A stretch of DNA of 16,887 nucleotides, taken from positions 1-16,887 of the forward strand of contig JAEZHS010000170.1 of the NCBI GenBank assembly GCA_023436825.1, given 5' to 3'. Position 1 is the stretch's first letter; each line of letters opens with the position of its first letter. Below, in pieces: positions 1 through 7,425 of the stretch. This DNA comes from Pseudomonadota bacterium (GTDB lineage Bacteria; Pseudomonadota; Alphaproteobacteria; Reyranellales; Reyranellaceae). The notes under the pieces were generated by a model, which was given only the letters and a program-made list of their open reading frames with translations, did not search any database and was not told where the DNA came from. The position numbers and the translations under genes are program-made.

Positions 1-15
1 CCCGCGCTCCGACAT
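1..15 (-). CDS. Possible start of the next gene of the ABC transporter operon (partial, 5 codons)
   Basis: Just after the TAG stop of the substrate-binding protein gene, the minus strand reads TAGGTGAATG and then stays open to the window edge (first residues MSERG). In operons of this type the following gene usually encodes an inner-membrane permease, so this may be its beginning. An AGGTGA sequence abuts the ATG, which is very close for a ribosome binding site. A GTG three bases further upstream is an alternative start. With five codons no family can be assigned; the call rests on position alone. Confidence 0.25.
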
Positions 16-19
16 TCAC

Positions 20-1666
20 CTAGTTCTCCCAGCGCCACTGCTCGATCCACAGGGTCGAGCTGTTGAGATGACCGGTCGGCACGACGCCCTTGAGCTGCTT
101 GGGAACGACGAAGGGATCGACGCGGAAGAACAGCGGCAGGACGGGCAGGTCCTCGGCGTGGATGCGCTGGATTTCGGCGAACAGGGCGCGGCGCTTCTCG
201 AAGTTGAGCTCGCGCTCGGCGCCGTCGAGAGCAGCGTCCATGGCGGGATTGCGATAGCCCGGATAGTTCTGGCCGCTCCAGGCGTTTTCGGCTGTCGGGA
301 TCTCGGTGGAATAGAGCAGCGTGCGCGGCACGCCCTGGGGGCTCTGCACCCAGGCATACATGGCAAGGCCGGAGAACTGCCGGCGGTTCAACGTTTCGGA
401 GAAGACGCGCGGCGGCTCGGCCTTGATGCGCACCTCGACGCCGACCTGGCGGAGCTGGCTCTGGATCACCTGAGCCACGAGTTCGCGCACGCGGTTGCCG
501 GCAGTTGTCGTGATCTCGAGCGACAGGCGCTCGCCCTTGGCGTCGTGGCGCACGCCGCTCCTGAGGTCCTTGAATCCCGCCTCGTCGAGCAGCTTGCGCG
601 CCTGCGCGGCATCGTAGGGATAGTGCCTGGTATCCGGGGTGAACATCGGATCGAGCTGGCTGATCGGCCCGTCGGCCACCGGCTGCTTGCCCTCGAACAG
701 CTTCTCGGAGATCGCCTTGCGGTCGATCGCCATCAGGATCGCCTGGCGCACGCGGCGATCCTCGAGAAGCTTGTTGTCGAGCATGGTGTCGATGTGCTCG
801 TAGATCAGCGCCGGCTTGTAGATGAAGTCGTACTTGTCCTTGTGGCGCTTCTCGAACGCCAGCACCTGGTCGAGCGACAGGCCGAGCTCGCCCAGCACGT
901 AGTCGACGTTGCCCGAGAGCAGGTTGGCCTCGAGCGCCGCCGTGTTCTCGATGATCTTGACGACGATGCGTTTGAAGTGCGGCTTCTCGCCCGTCCAGGT
1001 CGGGTTCTGCTCGAGCACGATGCGGTTGCCGGGCACGATTTCGACGACGCGGAAGGGCCCGAAATACAGGCCGGGACTGGTCGAGTTGGTGTCGAACGCC
1101 GTCTTGTTGCGGTACTCGGCGGGATTGGCGTCGAAGATCGGCTTCTCGATGTGCGCCGGCAGGAGCTGCAGGCCGATGCTGTTGTAGTCGAAAGTGACGC
1201 GGTCGATCGTCATGGTGAAACGGCGATCGTCCTTGGCGTCGAACTTGATGATGCGCCGGTAGCCCTCCGACGAGGCGACGCCCGACAGTGGATGCTTGCC
1301 GACCTCCAGCGTGAAGGCGACGTCCTTCGCGGTGACCGGCGTGCCGTCGCCCCATTTGAAATCGCGCAGCTCGACGTCGATCTCCATGCCTTTCTTGCCG
1401 TCGGGAAGGTCGATGACGCGGGCCTTGCCATTCTCCACGGTCGGCAGCTCGGTGCAGGTCATGCAAACGAGCTTAGACTCGGCGTTCCACGCGGTGACCG
1501 GCCGTGCGGTCATATTGCTGATCAGCGATTTCGCCAGCATCGAGCTGATCAACGGGTTCCAGGTGCCCGGCGACTGCGTCATGCCCAGCACCAGCTCGTC
1601 CTTGGCACGAGCCGGAGCGGCGAGCACCAGGAGCGCGAGCGCGATAAGAAGAATGCGGCGGATCAT
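20..1666 (-). CDS. ABC transporter substrate-binding protein, family 5 (peptide/nickel type)
   Basis: Periplasmic solute-binding protein that would deliver a peptide-like or other small solute to an ABC importer. The product is 548 residues, the usual length for SBP family 5. Residues 1-21 form a Sec signal peptide (MIRR, a leucine-rich core, then ARA before KDELVLG). Family features follow: an early GTWNPL segment, a FKWGDGTPVTAKDVAFTLE stretch (a hallmark of the family), and DRRVRQAILMAIDR in the second half. The ATG at 1666 was chosen because it places the signal peptide at the N-terminus. A GTG at 1690 would add eight residues. AAGGA lies only one base before the ATG, so initiation is not ideal. 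No ATPase or permease is visible; they probably lie beyond the left edge. The substrate cannot be predicted. Confidence 0.92.
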   Translation of the reverse strand: MIRRILLIALALLVLAAPARAKDELVLGMTQSPGTWNPLISSMLAKSLISNMTARPVTAWNAESKLVCMTCTELPTVENGKARVIDLPDGKKGMEIDVELRDFKWGDGTPVTAKDVAFTLEVGKHPLSGVASSEGYRRIIKFDAKDDRRFTMTIDRVTFDYNSIGLQLLPAHIEKPIFDANPAEYRNKTAFDTNSTSPGLYFGPFRVVEIVPGNRIVLEQNPTWTGEKPHFKRIVVKIIENTAALEANLLSGNVDYVLGELGLSLDQVLAFEKRHKDKYDFIYKPALIYEHIDTMLDNKLLEDRRVRQAILMAIDRKAISEKLFEGKQPVADGPISQLDPMFTPDTRHYPYDAAQARKLLDEAGFKDLRSGVRHDAKGERLSLEITTTAGNRVRELVAQVIQSQLRQVGVEVRIKAEPPRVFSETLNRRQFSGLAMYAWVQSPQGVPRTLLYSTEIPTAENAWSGQNYPGYRNPAMDAALDGAERELNFEKRRALFAEIQRIHAEDLPVLPLFFRVDPFVVPKQLKGVVPTGHLNSSTLWIEQWRWEN

Positions 1667-1699
1667 GTCCTTCGCACCGTCGCATGACACAGACTCGCT

Positions 1700-1769
1700 G
1701 TCATCCCGAGCGAAGCGAGGGAACTTTCCTGCGCCTTAAAGATCCCTCGGCCTGCGGCCTCGGGATGAC
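1700..1769. repeat. Intergenic inverted repeat, dispersed-repeat type
   Basis: Arms at 1700-1722 and 1743-1769 pair through GTCATCCCGAG with CTCGGGATGAC and CGAGGGA with TCCCTCG, with short unpaired insertions of 5 and 9 bases and a 20-base loop. The segment lies between the pyrE stop and the binding-protein start. The GTCATCCCGAGCGAAGCGAGG type of sequence is a palindromic intergenic repeat that recurs in many proteobacterial genomes. Whether it is multicopy here cannot be judged from one window. It could also stabilise or terminate the pyrE transcript. Confidence 0.65.
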
Positions 1770-1786
1770 GGCGCTATTGCGCCGTC
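1767..1786 (-). terminator. Perfect hairpin overlapping the pyrE stop codon
   Basis: GACGGCGC at 1767-1774 and GCGCCGTC at 1779-1786 form a perfect 8-bp GC-rich stem with a four-base TATT loop. The stem overlaps the TGA of pyrE by two bases and touches the end of the larger inverted repeat. No T-run follows on the minus strand, so it is not a canonical intrinsic terminator. It may be a transcript-stabilising 3' hairpin, or part of a terminator together with the adjacent repeat. Confidence 0.4.
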
Positions 1787-2564
1787 ACCGTCCCAGAGTC
1801 GGTCGTGAGGGCGGGCGGCCGCCATGGCTGGCCGACCATTGCTCGGGCGCCTCGAGGAAGGCGCGGGTCTCGGCGAGGCCCTTCTCGTCGAAGTACTTGT
1901 ACTTCGAGGCCGCCTCGAGCGCGTCCCACCAGGTGGCGAGTGCATGCAGCTTGACGCCGCCGGCGGCCAGCATCTCCACGCTCTGCGGGAAGATGCCGTA
2001 GTGGAAGATCACGAAGCAGTCGGTGACCTTCGCTTCGGCTTTCTTCAGCGCCTCGATGAACACCAGCTTGCTGCCGCCGTCGGTGGCGAGGTCCTCGACC
2101 AGCAGCACGCGCTTGCCGGGCTTGAGGTCGCCTTCGATCTGGGCCATGCGGCCGAAGCCCTTGGGCTGCTTGCGCACGTAGATCATCGGCTTCTTGGCCA
2201 ACGCCGCCAGGAAGGCGGCGAACGGGATGCCCGCGGTCTCGCCGCCCGCCACCACGTCGATCTTGTTCCAGCCGATGTCCCGATCGATCGCCTTGAGCGC
2301 GTGGCTCATGATCTTGGCGCGCGCCTCGGGGTACGAAATCAGCTTGCGGCAGTCGATGTAGACCGGGCTCGCCCGTCCCGAGGTGAAAATGTACGGGTTT
2401 TCGGGCCGGCAATGGATGGCCTCGATCTCCAGCAGCAGGCGCGCAGTGTCCCGCGCTTCGGTCGTGCCGCTGGCCCGAGCCGAATTTGCCTTGCCGTTCA
2501 ACTTGTTGGCCGGCCCGTTCAGAGTTTCAGCGGCCGGCGTCTTGCCCTTCTTCTTAGTCGCCAT
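1785..2564 (-). CDS. pyrE: Orotate phosphoribosyltransferase
   Basis: Cytosolic enzyme of de novo pyrimidine synthesis, joining orotate and PRPP to give orotidine 5'-phosphate. The 259-residue product carries the type I phosphoribosyltransferase PRPP loop VLLVEDLATDGGS (about residues 153-165). It also has the orotate-side segment FTSGRASPVYIDCRKL (60-75) and the YVRKQPKGFG loop (129-138). Residues 1-35 form a lysine-, asparagine- and alanine-rich extension with no counterpart in typical PyrE proteins of about 210-230 residues. The ATG has AAAGG about seven bases upstream, so the extension is probably translated, although no second methionine lies before the core to offer an alternative. The gene stands 96 bp after the UPF0126 gene, with a possible promoter in the gap. 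Confidence 0.93.
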   Translation of the reverse strand: MATKKKGKTPAAETLNGPANKLNGKANSARASGTTEARDTARLLLEIEAIHCRPENPYIFTSGRASPVYIDCRKLISYPEARAKIMSHALKAIDRDIGWNKIDVVAGGETAGIPFAAFLAALAKKPMIYVRKQPKGFGRMAQIEGDLKPGKRVLLVEDLATDGGSKLVFIEALKKAEAKVTDCFVIFHYGIFPQSVEMLAAGGVKLHALATWWDALEAASKYKYFDEKGLAETRAFLEAPEQWSASHGGRPPSRPTLGR

Positions 2565-2609
2565 TGGCTGCCTTTCCCCCGATCGGCTTGCGACAAAATG
2601 ACGGCAGTG

Positions 2610-2638
2610 TGTTTAGCGTCCATACAGAGGACCGGCAA
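2610..2638 (-). promoter_or_regulatory. Candidate promoter for pyrE
   Basis: On the minus strand TTGCCG (2633-2638) and TAAACA (2610-2615) are separated by 17 bases and lie 46 bases before the pyrE ATG. The -35 matches four of six consensus positions and the -10 only three, so this is a weak candidate. The spacer contains a small GTCC/GGAC inverted repeat. Confidence 0.28.
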
Positions 2639-2660
2639 GGGCGAGAGCGTTTTCAGACTG

Positions 2661-3284
2661 TCAAAGTTGGTCAGTTTCTTTGGAGTACCTACTGTGGGGT
2701 AGCTGCCAGCCGCGATAGAGCGACATCAGTCGCAAAAAGAGGCACAGGCCGGCCCCGAAGACCATGACCGGGATGGCCGGAAGGCCGAGGGTGAAGCCGA
2801 GCGCAATCGAGCCGGCGCCGGCCAGTGCCGCTACAGCGTAGAGCTCGACCCTGAGCACGGTCGGGATCTCGAGCGTCAGGAGGTCGCGCGCCACGCCCCC
2901 GCCGATGCAGGTCACCATGCCCAGCACCGCAGCCACGAACGGGTTCAGGCCGTAGGCCAGGGCCTTCTCGGTGCCGGTCACGGCGAACAGGCAGAGGCCG
3001 GCGGCGTCGAAGAGCTGCACCGGCGTCCTGAGGCGGGCGATTTGCGCGGAGGCGTAGAAGCCAACCAGCCCGGCGGCGATGGTGGCGGCGAAGTAGCGCC
3101 AGTGGGCGATCGCGGCCGGCGGGACAGCGCCGATCAGGAGGTCGCGCGCGATACCGCCCGCCACGCCGGCGACCCAGGCCACGACCAGCACGCCGAACAG
3201 GTCGAGCCGCTTGCGGACGCCCTGGGTGGCGCCGCTGATGGCGAACACGAAGGTAGCGCCGAGATCGAGCGCGTCGAACAGCAT
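2661..3284 (-). CDS. UPF0126 / TRIC-family inner-membrane protein (putative cation channel)
   Basis: Polytopic inner-membrane protein of the UPF0126 family, whose structurally known members resemble trimeric intracellular cation (TRIC) channels. The 207-residue sequence shows the expected internal duplication: GGIARDLL at residues 43-50 and GGGVARDLL at 128-136, each within a half of about three hydrophobic helices. FAISGATQGVRKR near the start and FAVTGTEKAL in the second half are the matching first-helix segments. The ATG at 3284 has no clear Shine-Dalgarno sequence. The gene is divergent from the DUF1345 gene, with 62 bp between starts, so both promoters must lie in or around that gap. The physiological ion is unknown. 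Confidence 0.9.
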   Translation of the reverse strand: MLFDALDLGATFVFAISGATQGVRKRLDLFGVLVVAWVAGVAGGIARDLLIGAVPPAAIAHWRYFAATIAAGLVGFYASAQIARLRTPVQLFDAAGLCLFAVTGTEKALAYGLNPFVAAVLGMVTCIGGGVARDLLTLEIPTVLRVELYAVAALAGAGSIALGFTLGLPAIPVMVFGAGLCLFLRLMSLYRGWQLPHSRYSKETDQL

Positions 3285-3346
3285 GACGAAAGACTACACC
3301 GATTGCACCGCAGTCCCGAAATGGCAGAGTGCGCGCAGGAGACGAC

Positions 3347-4018
3347 ATGACCTTGGGCACCTGGCGCGACTGGCGGACCTTTCGCTTCATCATCGGCCGC
3401 AAGCGGCTGTTGGCGTCGACGTTGGCCGGCCTGGTCCTGATGGCGTTGCTGCCGTCGGACTTCCGGTGGTCGACGCGCTTCATCCTGGCCTGGGATCTGA
3501 CGGCGCTTCTCTACATAACCATGATCATGTGGATGATCCGCTGCTCGACGATCGAGGACTGCCACGACCACGCCGCGCTCAATGACGAGGGCGACTGGGT
3601 GATCCTGTTGCTGGTGGTCGGCGCCGTCGCGGCCAGCTTCATCTGCATCGCCGTCGAATTGCCGGTCCTGCAGTCGCCGGGCCATTCGGTGGTGCTCGGC
3701 GTGTTCATCACCGGACTGACCGTGGCGCTGTCATGGACCTTCACGCACACTGTCTTCACGCTGCACTACGCCAACGTCTACTACCGGCCCGACGACGACG
3801 GCCCGGGCGGATTGCTCTTCCCCGGCCATCGCGAGCCCGACTATCGCGACTTCCTCTACTATTCCTTCGTCATCGGCTGCGCATCGCAGACTGCCGACGT
3901 CGCCACCGTGTCGCGCGCCATGCGTCATCTCACGATGGTGCACGGCATCGTATCCTTCGCCTTCAACACCGCCATCCTGGCGCTGACCATCAATGTCGGC
4001 GCGAGCCTGCTCAGCTGA
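3347..4018 (+). CDS. DUF1345 family inner-membrane protein
   Basis: A 223-residue membrane protein of unknown function matching the DUF1345 family. Conserved-looking segments are SDFRWSTRFILAWD (37-50, after the first helix), FTHTVFTLHYANVYY (132-146), PDYRDFLYYSFVIG (164-177) and SFAFNTAILALTIN (203-216). Four to five hydrophobic helices are apparent. The ATG at 3347 is chosen because AGGAG sits six bases upstream; an in-frame GTG at 3329 lacks such a site. The gene is followed after three bases by the TspO gene, so the two are almost certainly co-transcribed. No role can be inferred beyond membrane location. Confidence 0.9.
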   Translation: MTLGTWRDWRTFRFIIGRKRLLASTLAGLVLMALLPSDFRWSTRFILAWDLTALLYITMIMWMIRCSTIEDCHDHAALNDEGDWVILLLVVGAVAASFICIAVELPVLQSPGHSVVLGVFITGLTVALSWTFTHTVFTLHYANVYYRPDDDGPGGLLFPGHREPDYRDFLYYSFVIGCASQTADVATVSRAMRHLTMVHGIVSFAFNTAILALTINVGASLLS

Positions 4019-4021
4019 CCC

Positions 4022-4513
4022 ATGCCGCGCAACCGCCTGATCGACCTGATCGGATTGGCATTCTTCCTGGCGTTCTGCCTCGGCATCGGCGCGCTCGGCG
4101 CATCGGTCGTGGCGACCAGCGTCGACACCTGGTACGCCGACCTCATCAAGCCGCCCTTCACGCCGCCCGACCGCGTGTTCGGCCCGATCTGGACGGTGCT
4201 CTACGTGCTGATGGCGATCGCGGCGTGGCGCGTGTGGCGCGCCGCCGATCGCGACACCCGGCGGGGGCCGCTGACGCTGTTCGTGCTGCAGCTCGCGCTC
4301 ACGCTCGGCTGGACGGTGGTGTTCTTCGGCCTGCAGAAGATCGGCGCCGCGCTCGCGACCATCGTCGTGCTGGATGTCGGCGTGGCGGTGACCACGCTCG
4401 CCTTCCGCCCCATCGACCGCTGGGCGGGGCTGCTGATGGTGCCGTATTTCGCCTGGGTGGCCTTCGCTACCGTGCTCAACATCGCGATCTGGCGCCTCAA
4501 CCCAACGGCGTGA
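4022..4513 (+). CDS. tspO: TspO/MBR family protein (tryptophan-rich sensory protein)
   Basis: Membrane protein of the TspO/peripheral benzodiazepine receptor family. Members bind porphyrins, and in alphaproteobacteria such as Rhodobacter they modulate pigment and stress-related expression. The 163 residues form five hydrophobic helices, the family's usual size. The diagnostic WYADLIKPPFTPPDRVFGPIW block lies at residues 37-57. WTVVFFGL (97-104) and the PYFAWVAFATVLN segment (141-153) ending in IWRLN also fit. The start codon follows the DUF1345 stop by three bases. The gene ends 30 bp from the convergent MFS gene, with no obvious terminator in between. No tetrapyrrole gene is nearby to refine its role. 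Confidence 0.94.
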   Translation: MPRNRLIDLIGLAFFLAFCLGIGALGASVVATSVDTWYADLIKPPFTPPDRVFGPIWTVLYVLMAIAAWRVWRAADRDTRRGPLTLFVLQLALTLGWTVVFFGLQKIGAALATIVVLDVGVAVTTLAFRPIDRWAGLLMVPYFAWVAFATVLNIAIWRLNPTA

Positions 4514-4543
4514 TGCCGGGGGCTCATGCTCTTCCGGTAAAGA

Positions 4544-5986
4544 TCAATGCTCGTCGTGGCGGCCGTGGCTCGCGTCGTGGTTGCTCATGCCCTCGCCATC
4601 GTCGGCCTTGAGCTCCATGAACACGACCGACGACAGGACGGTCAGCACGCCCAGCACCAGGAAGGCCTGCTGGACGCCGTGGACGATCGCATCGGGATGC
4701 GAGTGGAGCTCGATTGGGACGAAGATGGCGGCGACCAGCGCCGCACCCGCCACGCCGAAGCTGATGGCGAGCTGCTGGCCGGTGGCGGCGATGGTGCTGG
4801 CGGCGCTGGTCTGCTGGGTCGATACGTCGGCATACACAAGCGTGTTCATGCTGGTGTACTGCATGGAGGTGAAGAAACCCAGGATGAAGGCCTGGAGCAC
4901 GATCCGCCAGACCGGCGTGTCGGTGCCCACGGTCGCGAACGACATGATCATCAGGCCGACCACGACGGTGTTGCCGACCAGCACGTTGCGATAGCCGAGC
5001 CGCGCCAGGATTCCCGGCATGAAGGCTTTCAGCCCGATCGAGGCGACCGCCTGCGGCAGCACGAGCAACCCCGAGGCGACCGGCGAGAGGCCCATCCCGA
5101 TCTGGTAGAGCAGCGGGAACAGGAACGGGATGCCGCCCAGGCCCAGCCGCGTGAAGAACCCGCCGCTCACGGCCGCGCGGAAGGTGCGCAGCCGGAACAG
5201 GCCGAGATTGAGCAGGGGATGAGGCGTCAGCCTGGCGCGGATTCCGTAGCCCGCGAGCAGAGCCGCCGAGATTGCCAGCATCGTCACGACGGCGGCGGTA
5301 CCATGCGTGTGATCGCCGAACACTTCCAGCACGTAGGACAGCAGCGCAATGCCACCGCCGAACAGCACCAACCCCGCCATGTCGAGCTTGTGGACCTTGG
5401 CCTCGCGATAGTCGGGCAGATAGCGCTGCACGAAGTAGAGGCCGAGCAGGCCGACCGGCACGTTGACGTAGAACACGCCGCGCCAGTCGAGATAGGTGAC
5501 GATCAGGCCGCCGGCCACCGGCCCCACCATCGGGCCGATCAGGCTCGGAATGGCGACGAAGCTCATGACGCGCACCAGATCGACCTTGCGGAAGGTGCGG
5601 GCGAGCGTCATGCGCCCGACCGGCATCATCATGGCGCCGCCCATGCCCTGCACGACGCGGCAGGCCACCAGCATCTCGAGGCTGGTGGCGAGCCCGCACA
5701 ACACCGAGCCCAGGGTGAAGAGTCCGATCGCCGAGGCGAAGACGCGACGCGTCCCGAAGCGGTCGGCCATCCAGCCGCTTATCGGGATGAAAACCGCCAG
5801 GCTCAGCGTATAGCTGGCCAGTACTGACTTCACGTTGAGCGGCCTGACATCCATCGCCTGTGCGATCGCCGGCACCGCGGTGTTGAGGATCGTGGTGTCG
5901 AGCGACTGCATGAAGAAGGCGACGGCCACCAGCCAGGGCAGGAGACGTTGCACGGACTTGTCGGGCTGTTCGGTCGTCGCGGCCAT
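4544..5986 (-). CDS. DHA2-type MFS drug/proton antiporter (EmrB/QacA-like)
   Basis: Inner-membrane proton-coupled exporter of the major facilitator superfamily, most like the 14-helix DHA2 group. The product has 480 residues. Family motifs are visible in order: LDTTILNTAVPAIA in helix 1 (29-42), motif A GWMADRFGTRR (71-81), motif C GPMVGPVAGG (151-160), and DWRGVFYVNVPVG (167-179). The C-terminus is hydrophilic and histidine-rich (MSNHDASHGRHDEH, the last 14 residues), which is unusual for the family. No periplasmic adaptor gene is adjacent, so it may act alone or with one encoded elsewhere. It is divergent from the HAD phosphatase gene across 94 bp and convergent with tspO. The ribosome binding site is weak. 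The substrate is not predictable. Confidence 0.93.
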   Translation of the reverse strand: MAATTEQPDKSVQRLLPWLVAVAFFMQSLDTTILNTAVPAIAQAMDVRPLNVKSVLASYTLSLAVFIPISGWMADRFGTRRVFASAIGLFTLGSVLCGLATSLEMLVACRVVQGMGGAMMMPVGRMTLARTFRKVDLVRVMSFVAIPSLIGPMVGPVAGGLIVTYLDWRGVFYVNVPVGLLGLYFVQRYLPDYREAKVHKLDMAGLVLFGGGIALLSYVLEVFGDHTHGTAAVVTMLAISAALLAGYGIRARLTPHPLLNLGLFRLRTFRAAVSGGFFTRLGLGGIPFLFPLLYQIGMGLSPVASGLLVLPQAVASIGLKAFMPGILARLGYRNVLVGNTVVVGLMIMSFATVGTDTPVWRIVLQAFILGFFTSMQYTSMNTLVYADVSTQQTSAASTIAATGQQLAISFGVAGAALVAAIFVPIELHSHPDAIVHGVQQAFLVLGVLTVLSSVVFMELKADDGEGMSNHDASHGRHDEH

Positions 5987-6080
5987 CGTCGGCGCAGTCT
6001 GCCCATGCGCCGATGCTGGAGCAATTGCGTTCAGCGCGGCACTGCTTCCTGCTAGGCTTGCGGCGCTTCAGGAGGGGGAT
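5987..6080. promoter_or_regulatory. Divergent intergenic region between the MFS exporter and the HAD phosphatase
   Basis: The two outward-facing genes share this 94-bp gap, which must hold or adjoin both promoters. For the plus-strand gene, TGCTAGGCT at 6050-6058 resembles an extended -10 element. A TTGCGT upstream (6025-6030) is 22 bases away, too far for a standard pair. No clear operator palindrome was seen. Confidence 0.35.
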
Positions 6081-6083
6081 TTG
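6070..6083 (+). promoter_or_regulatory. Strong ribosome binding site deciding a TTG start
   Basis: AGGAGG at 6070-6075 lies five bases before a TTG at 6081. Translation from this TTG begins directly with a twin-arginine signal peptide (QRRSFIGG). Upstream in-frame ATG codons would instead overlap the divergent MFS gene. This fixes the start of the HAD phosphatase. Confidence 0.8.
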
Positions 6084-7082
6084 CAACGTCGATCGTTCAT
6101 CGGTGGTTTCGTAGCTTCGGCGTTTTCGCTCCACGCTGTGCCGTCATCGGCGCAGGGCGATCCGCTGCCATCATGGAACGACGGCCCGATCAAGCAATCG
6201 ATCGTCGACTTCATGACGCGCACCACGACGCCGGGTGGCCGCGACTGGGTGCCGGTGCCCGAACGCATCGCCACCTTCGACAATGACGGCACGCTGTGGA
6301 CCGAGCAGCCGATGTACGTCCAGACCGCCTTCGCGCTCGACCGCGTCAAGGTACTGGCGGCGAGCCATCCGGAATGGCGTACGACCGAGCCGTACCGCTC
6401 GATCCTGGCCGACGATCGCGCCCAGCTCGCTCAGCTCGGCGAGAAGGCGCTGCTTCAGGCCGTCGCGGTGACGCATGCCGGCGTGACCACCGAAGCGTTT
6501 CGGAAGATCGTGCTCGACTGGCTGGCGACCGCGCGTCATCCACGCTTCAAGCGGCCGTACACCGATCTCGTCTACCAGCCGATGCTCGAGCTGCTGGCCT
6601 GGCTGCGCGCCAACCAGTTCAAGACCTTCATCGTCTCGGGCGGCGGCATCGAGTTCATGCGGCCGTGGACCGAGCGGATCTACGGGGTCCCGCCGGAGCA
6701 GGTCGTGGGCTCGTCGGGTGTCGCCAGCTACCTCATGGCCCAGCCCGACAAGCCGGTCCTGATGAAGGAAGCCAAGGTCGAATTCATCGACGACGGGCCG
6801 GGCAAGGCGGTGGGCATCAACCATTTCATCGGACGCCGCCCATATTTCGCCTTCGGCAATTCCGACGGCGACCAGCAGATGCTGGAATGGACCGCGGCGG
6901 GCCAGGGGCTGCGCTACATGGGCCTGGTCCACCACACCGACGCCGTCCGCGAGTACGCCTACGACCGCGACTCGCCGGTCGGGCGTCTCGACAAGGCGTG
7001 GGCCGAGGCGGTGAGGCGCAAGTGGACGGTCGTGTCGATGAAGGACGACTGGAAGGTCATCTACCCGTTCGAGCTTCGATGA
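6081..7082 (+). CDS. Exported HAD-superfamily phosphatase (Tat signal)
   Basis: Predicted periplasmic phosphohydrolase of the haloacid dehalogenase superfamily, 333 residues. Residues 1-25 look like a Tat signal peptide: QRRSFIGG, then a hydrophobic stretch ending SSAQG. All four HAD motifs are present: motif I FDNDGTLW, with nucleophile Asp67 and acid/base Asp69; motif II IVSGGG; a lysine in GKAVGINHFIG; and motif IV FGNSDGD. The order and spacing resemble phosphoserine-phosphatase-like HAD proteins. The substrate is unknown. The TTG start is supported by AGGAGG. The stop overlaps the ATG of a truncated LysR gene. Proximity to the FGE and sulfatase genes may be functional (removal of phosphate and sulfate esters) or merely positional. 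Confidence 0.88.
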   Translation: MQRRSFIGGFVASAFSLHAVPSSAQGDPLPSWNDGPIKQSIVDFMTRTTTPGGRDWVPVPERIATFDNDGTLWTEQPMYVQTAFALDRVKVLAASHPEWRTTEPYRSILADDRAQLAQLGEKALLQAVAVTHAGVTTEAFRKIVLDWLATARHPRFKRPYTDLVYQPMLELLAWLRANQFKTFIVSGGGIEFMRPWTERIYGVPPEQVVGSSGVASYLMAQPDKPVLMKEAKVEFIDDGPGKAVGINHFIGRRPYFAFGNSDGDQQMLEWTAAGQGLRYMGLVHHTDAVREYAYDRDSPVGRLDKAWAEAVRRKWTVVSMKDDWKVIYPFELR

Positions 7083-7225
7083 TGCTGAGACGGCTGGAGA
7101 TGATCGTGGCGATCGACCGGCATCTCAACTTCGGTCGGGCGGCACGGTCGCTCGGCATCTCGCAGCCTTCGCGCTATCGCACAATGCAGGCTGGCTATTG
7201 GAAATCGTGGGCGGTTGCTTCATGA
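7079..7225 (+). pseudogene. Truncated LysR-type regulator (helix-turn-helix stump)
   Basis: Starting at an ATG that overlaps the phosphatase stop (ATGATG), 48 codons are open. The first 30 or so match the N-terminal winged helix-turn-helix of LysR regulators: LRRLEMIVAIDRHLNFGRAARSLGISQPS. A normal protein would continue with LSR and a linker helix to about 300 residues. Here the sequence diverges at once (RYRTMQAGYW) and stops. The effector domain is absent from the following 240 bp. This is most likely the remnant of a regulator gene that once lay beside the phosphatase. Confidence 0.75.
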
Positions 7226-7295
7226 ACTTCGCGCGCAGGTCGCGCAGCTTCGGCCGCGCCGCGCTGAAGGGTTTGATCGCCCGGAAGGAGGTTCG

Positions 7296-7370
7296 ATGAA
7301 GAAGTCTCCGCTTGCGTTGGCGATCGGCCGGCTCGACTCTGCTGCTGGTCGGTGACTCGGCTGCACCGCA
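7296..7370 (+). pseudogene. Frameshifted signal-peptide remnant of a lost secreted protein
   Basis: A textbook ribosome binding site (AAGGAGG, 7285-7291) precedes ATG 7296. The first frame reads MKKSPLALAIG and closes at 7355. Shifting frame after the eleventh codon gives STLLLVGDSAAPQ, so the two halves combine into a convincing Sec signal peptide. No mature domain follows before the FGE gene. The stretch 7226-7462 therefore looks like decayed coding DNA. The protein family cannot be recognised. Confidence 0.5.
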
Positions 7371-7419
7371 GCGGCACGCTTCGATTCGACGGTCGACCAT
7401 GCGTCAATGCACGGCCATT

Positions 7420-7425
7420 TATATT
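7420..7425 (+). promoter_or_regulatory. Candidate -10 element upstream of the FGE-sulfatase operon
   Basis: TATATT stands out in an AT-rich island (7415-7450) within GC-rich DNA, about 40 bases before the FGE start. No good -35 hexamer lies 16-18 bases upstream. A second -10-like sequence, TTAGGCT at 7446-7452, would place transcription start almost at the ATG. Support is limited to composition and position. Confidence 0.25.

Noticed and set aside
68..1687. Long plus-strand open frame (539 codons) opposite the substrate-binding protein
   Set aside because: It is rich in Arg, Asp, Glu, Leu and Val in the pattern of an antisense GC-rich shadow, has no recognisable domain, and the minus-strand gene matches a known family over its full length.
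4547..5827. Plus-strand open frame (426 codons) opposite the MFS exporter
   Set aside because: The His-, Asp-, Gln- and Arg-rich composition without domains is typical of the complement of a membrane-protein gene; the minus strand shows all MFS motifs.
5835..6080. N-terminal extension of the HAD phosphatase frame back into the MFS gene
   Set aside because: It would overlap the divergent MFS coding region and bury the Tat signal; the TTG at 6081 with AGGAGG explains the start better.
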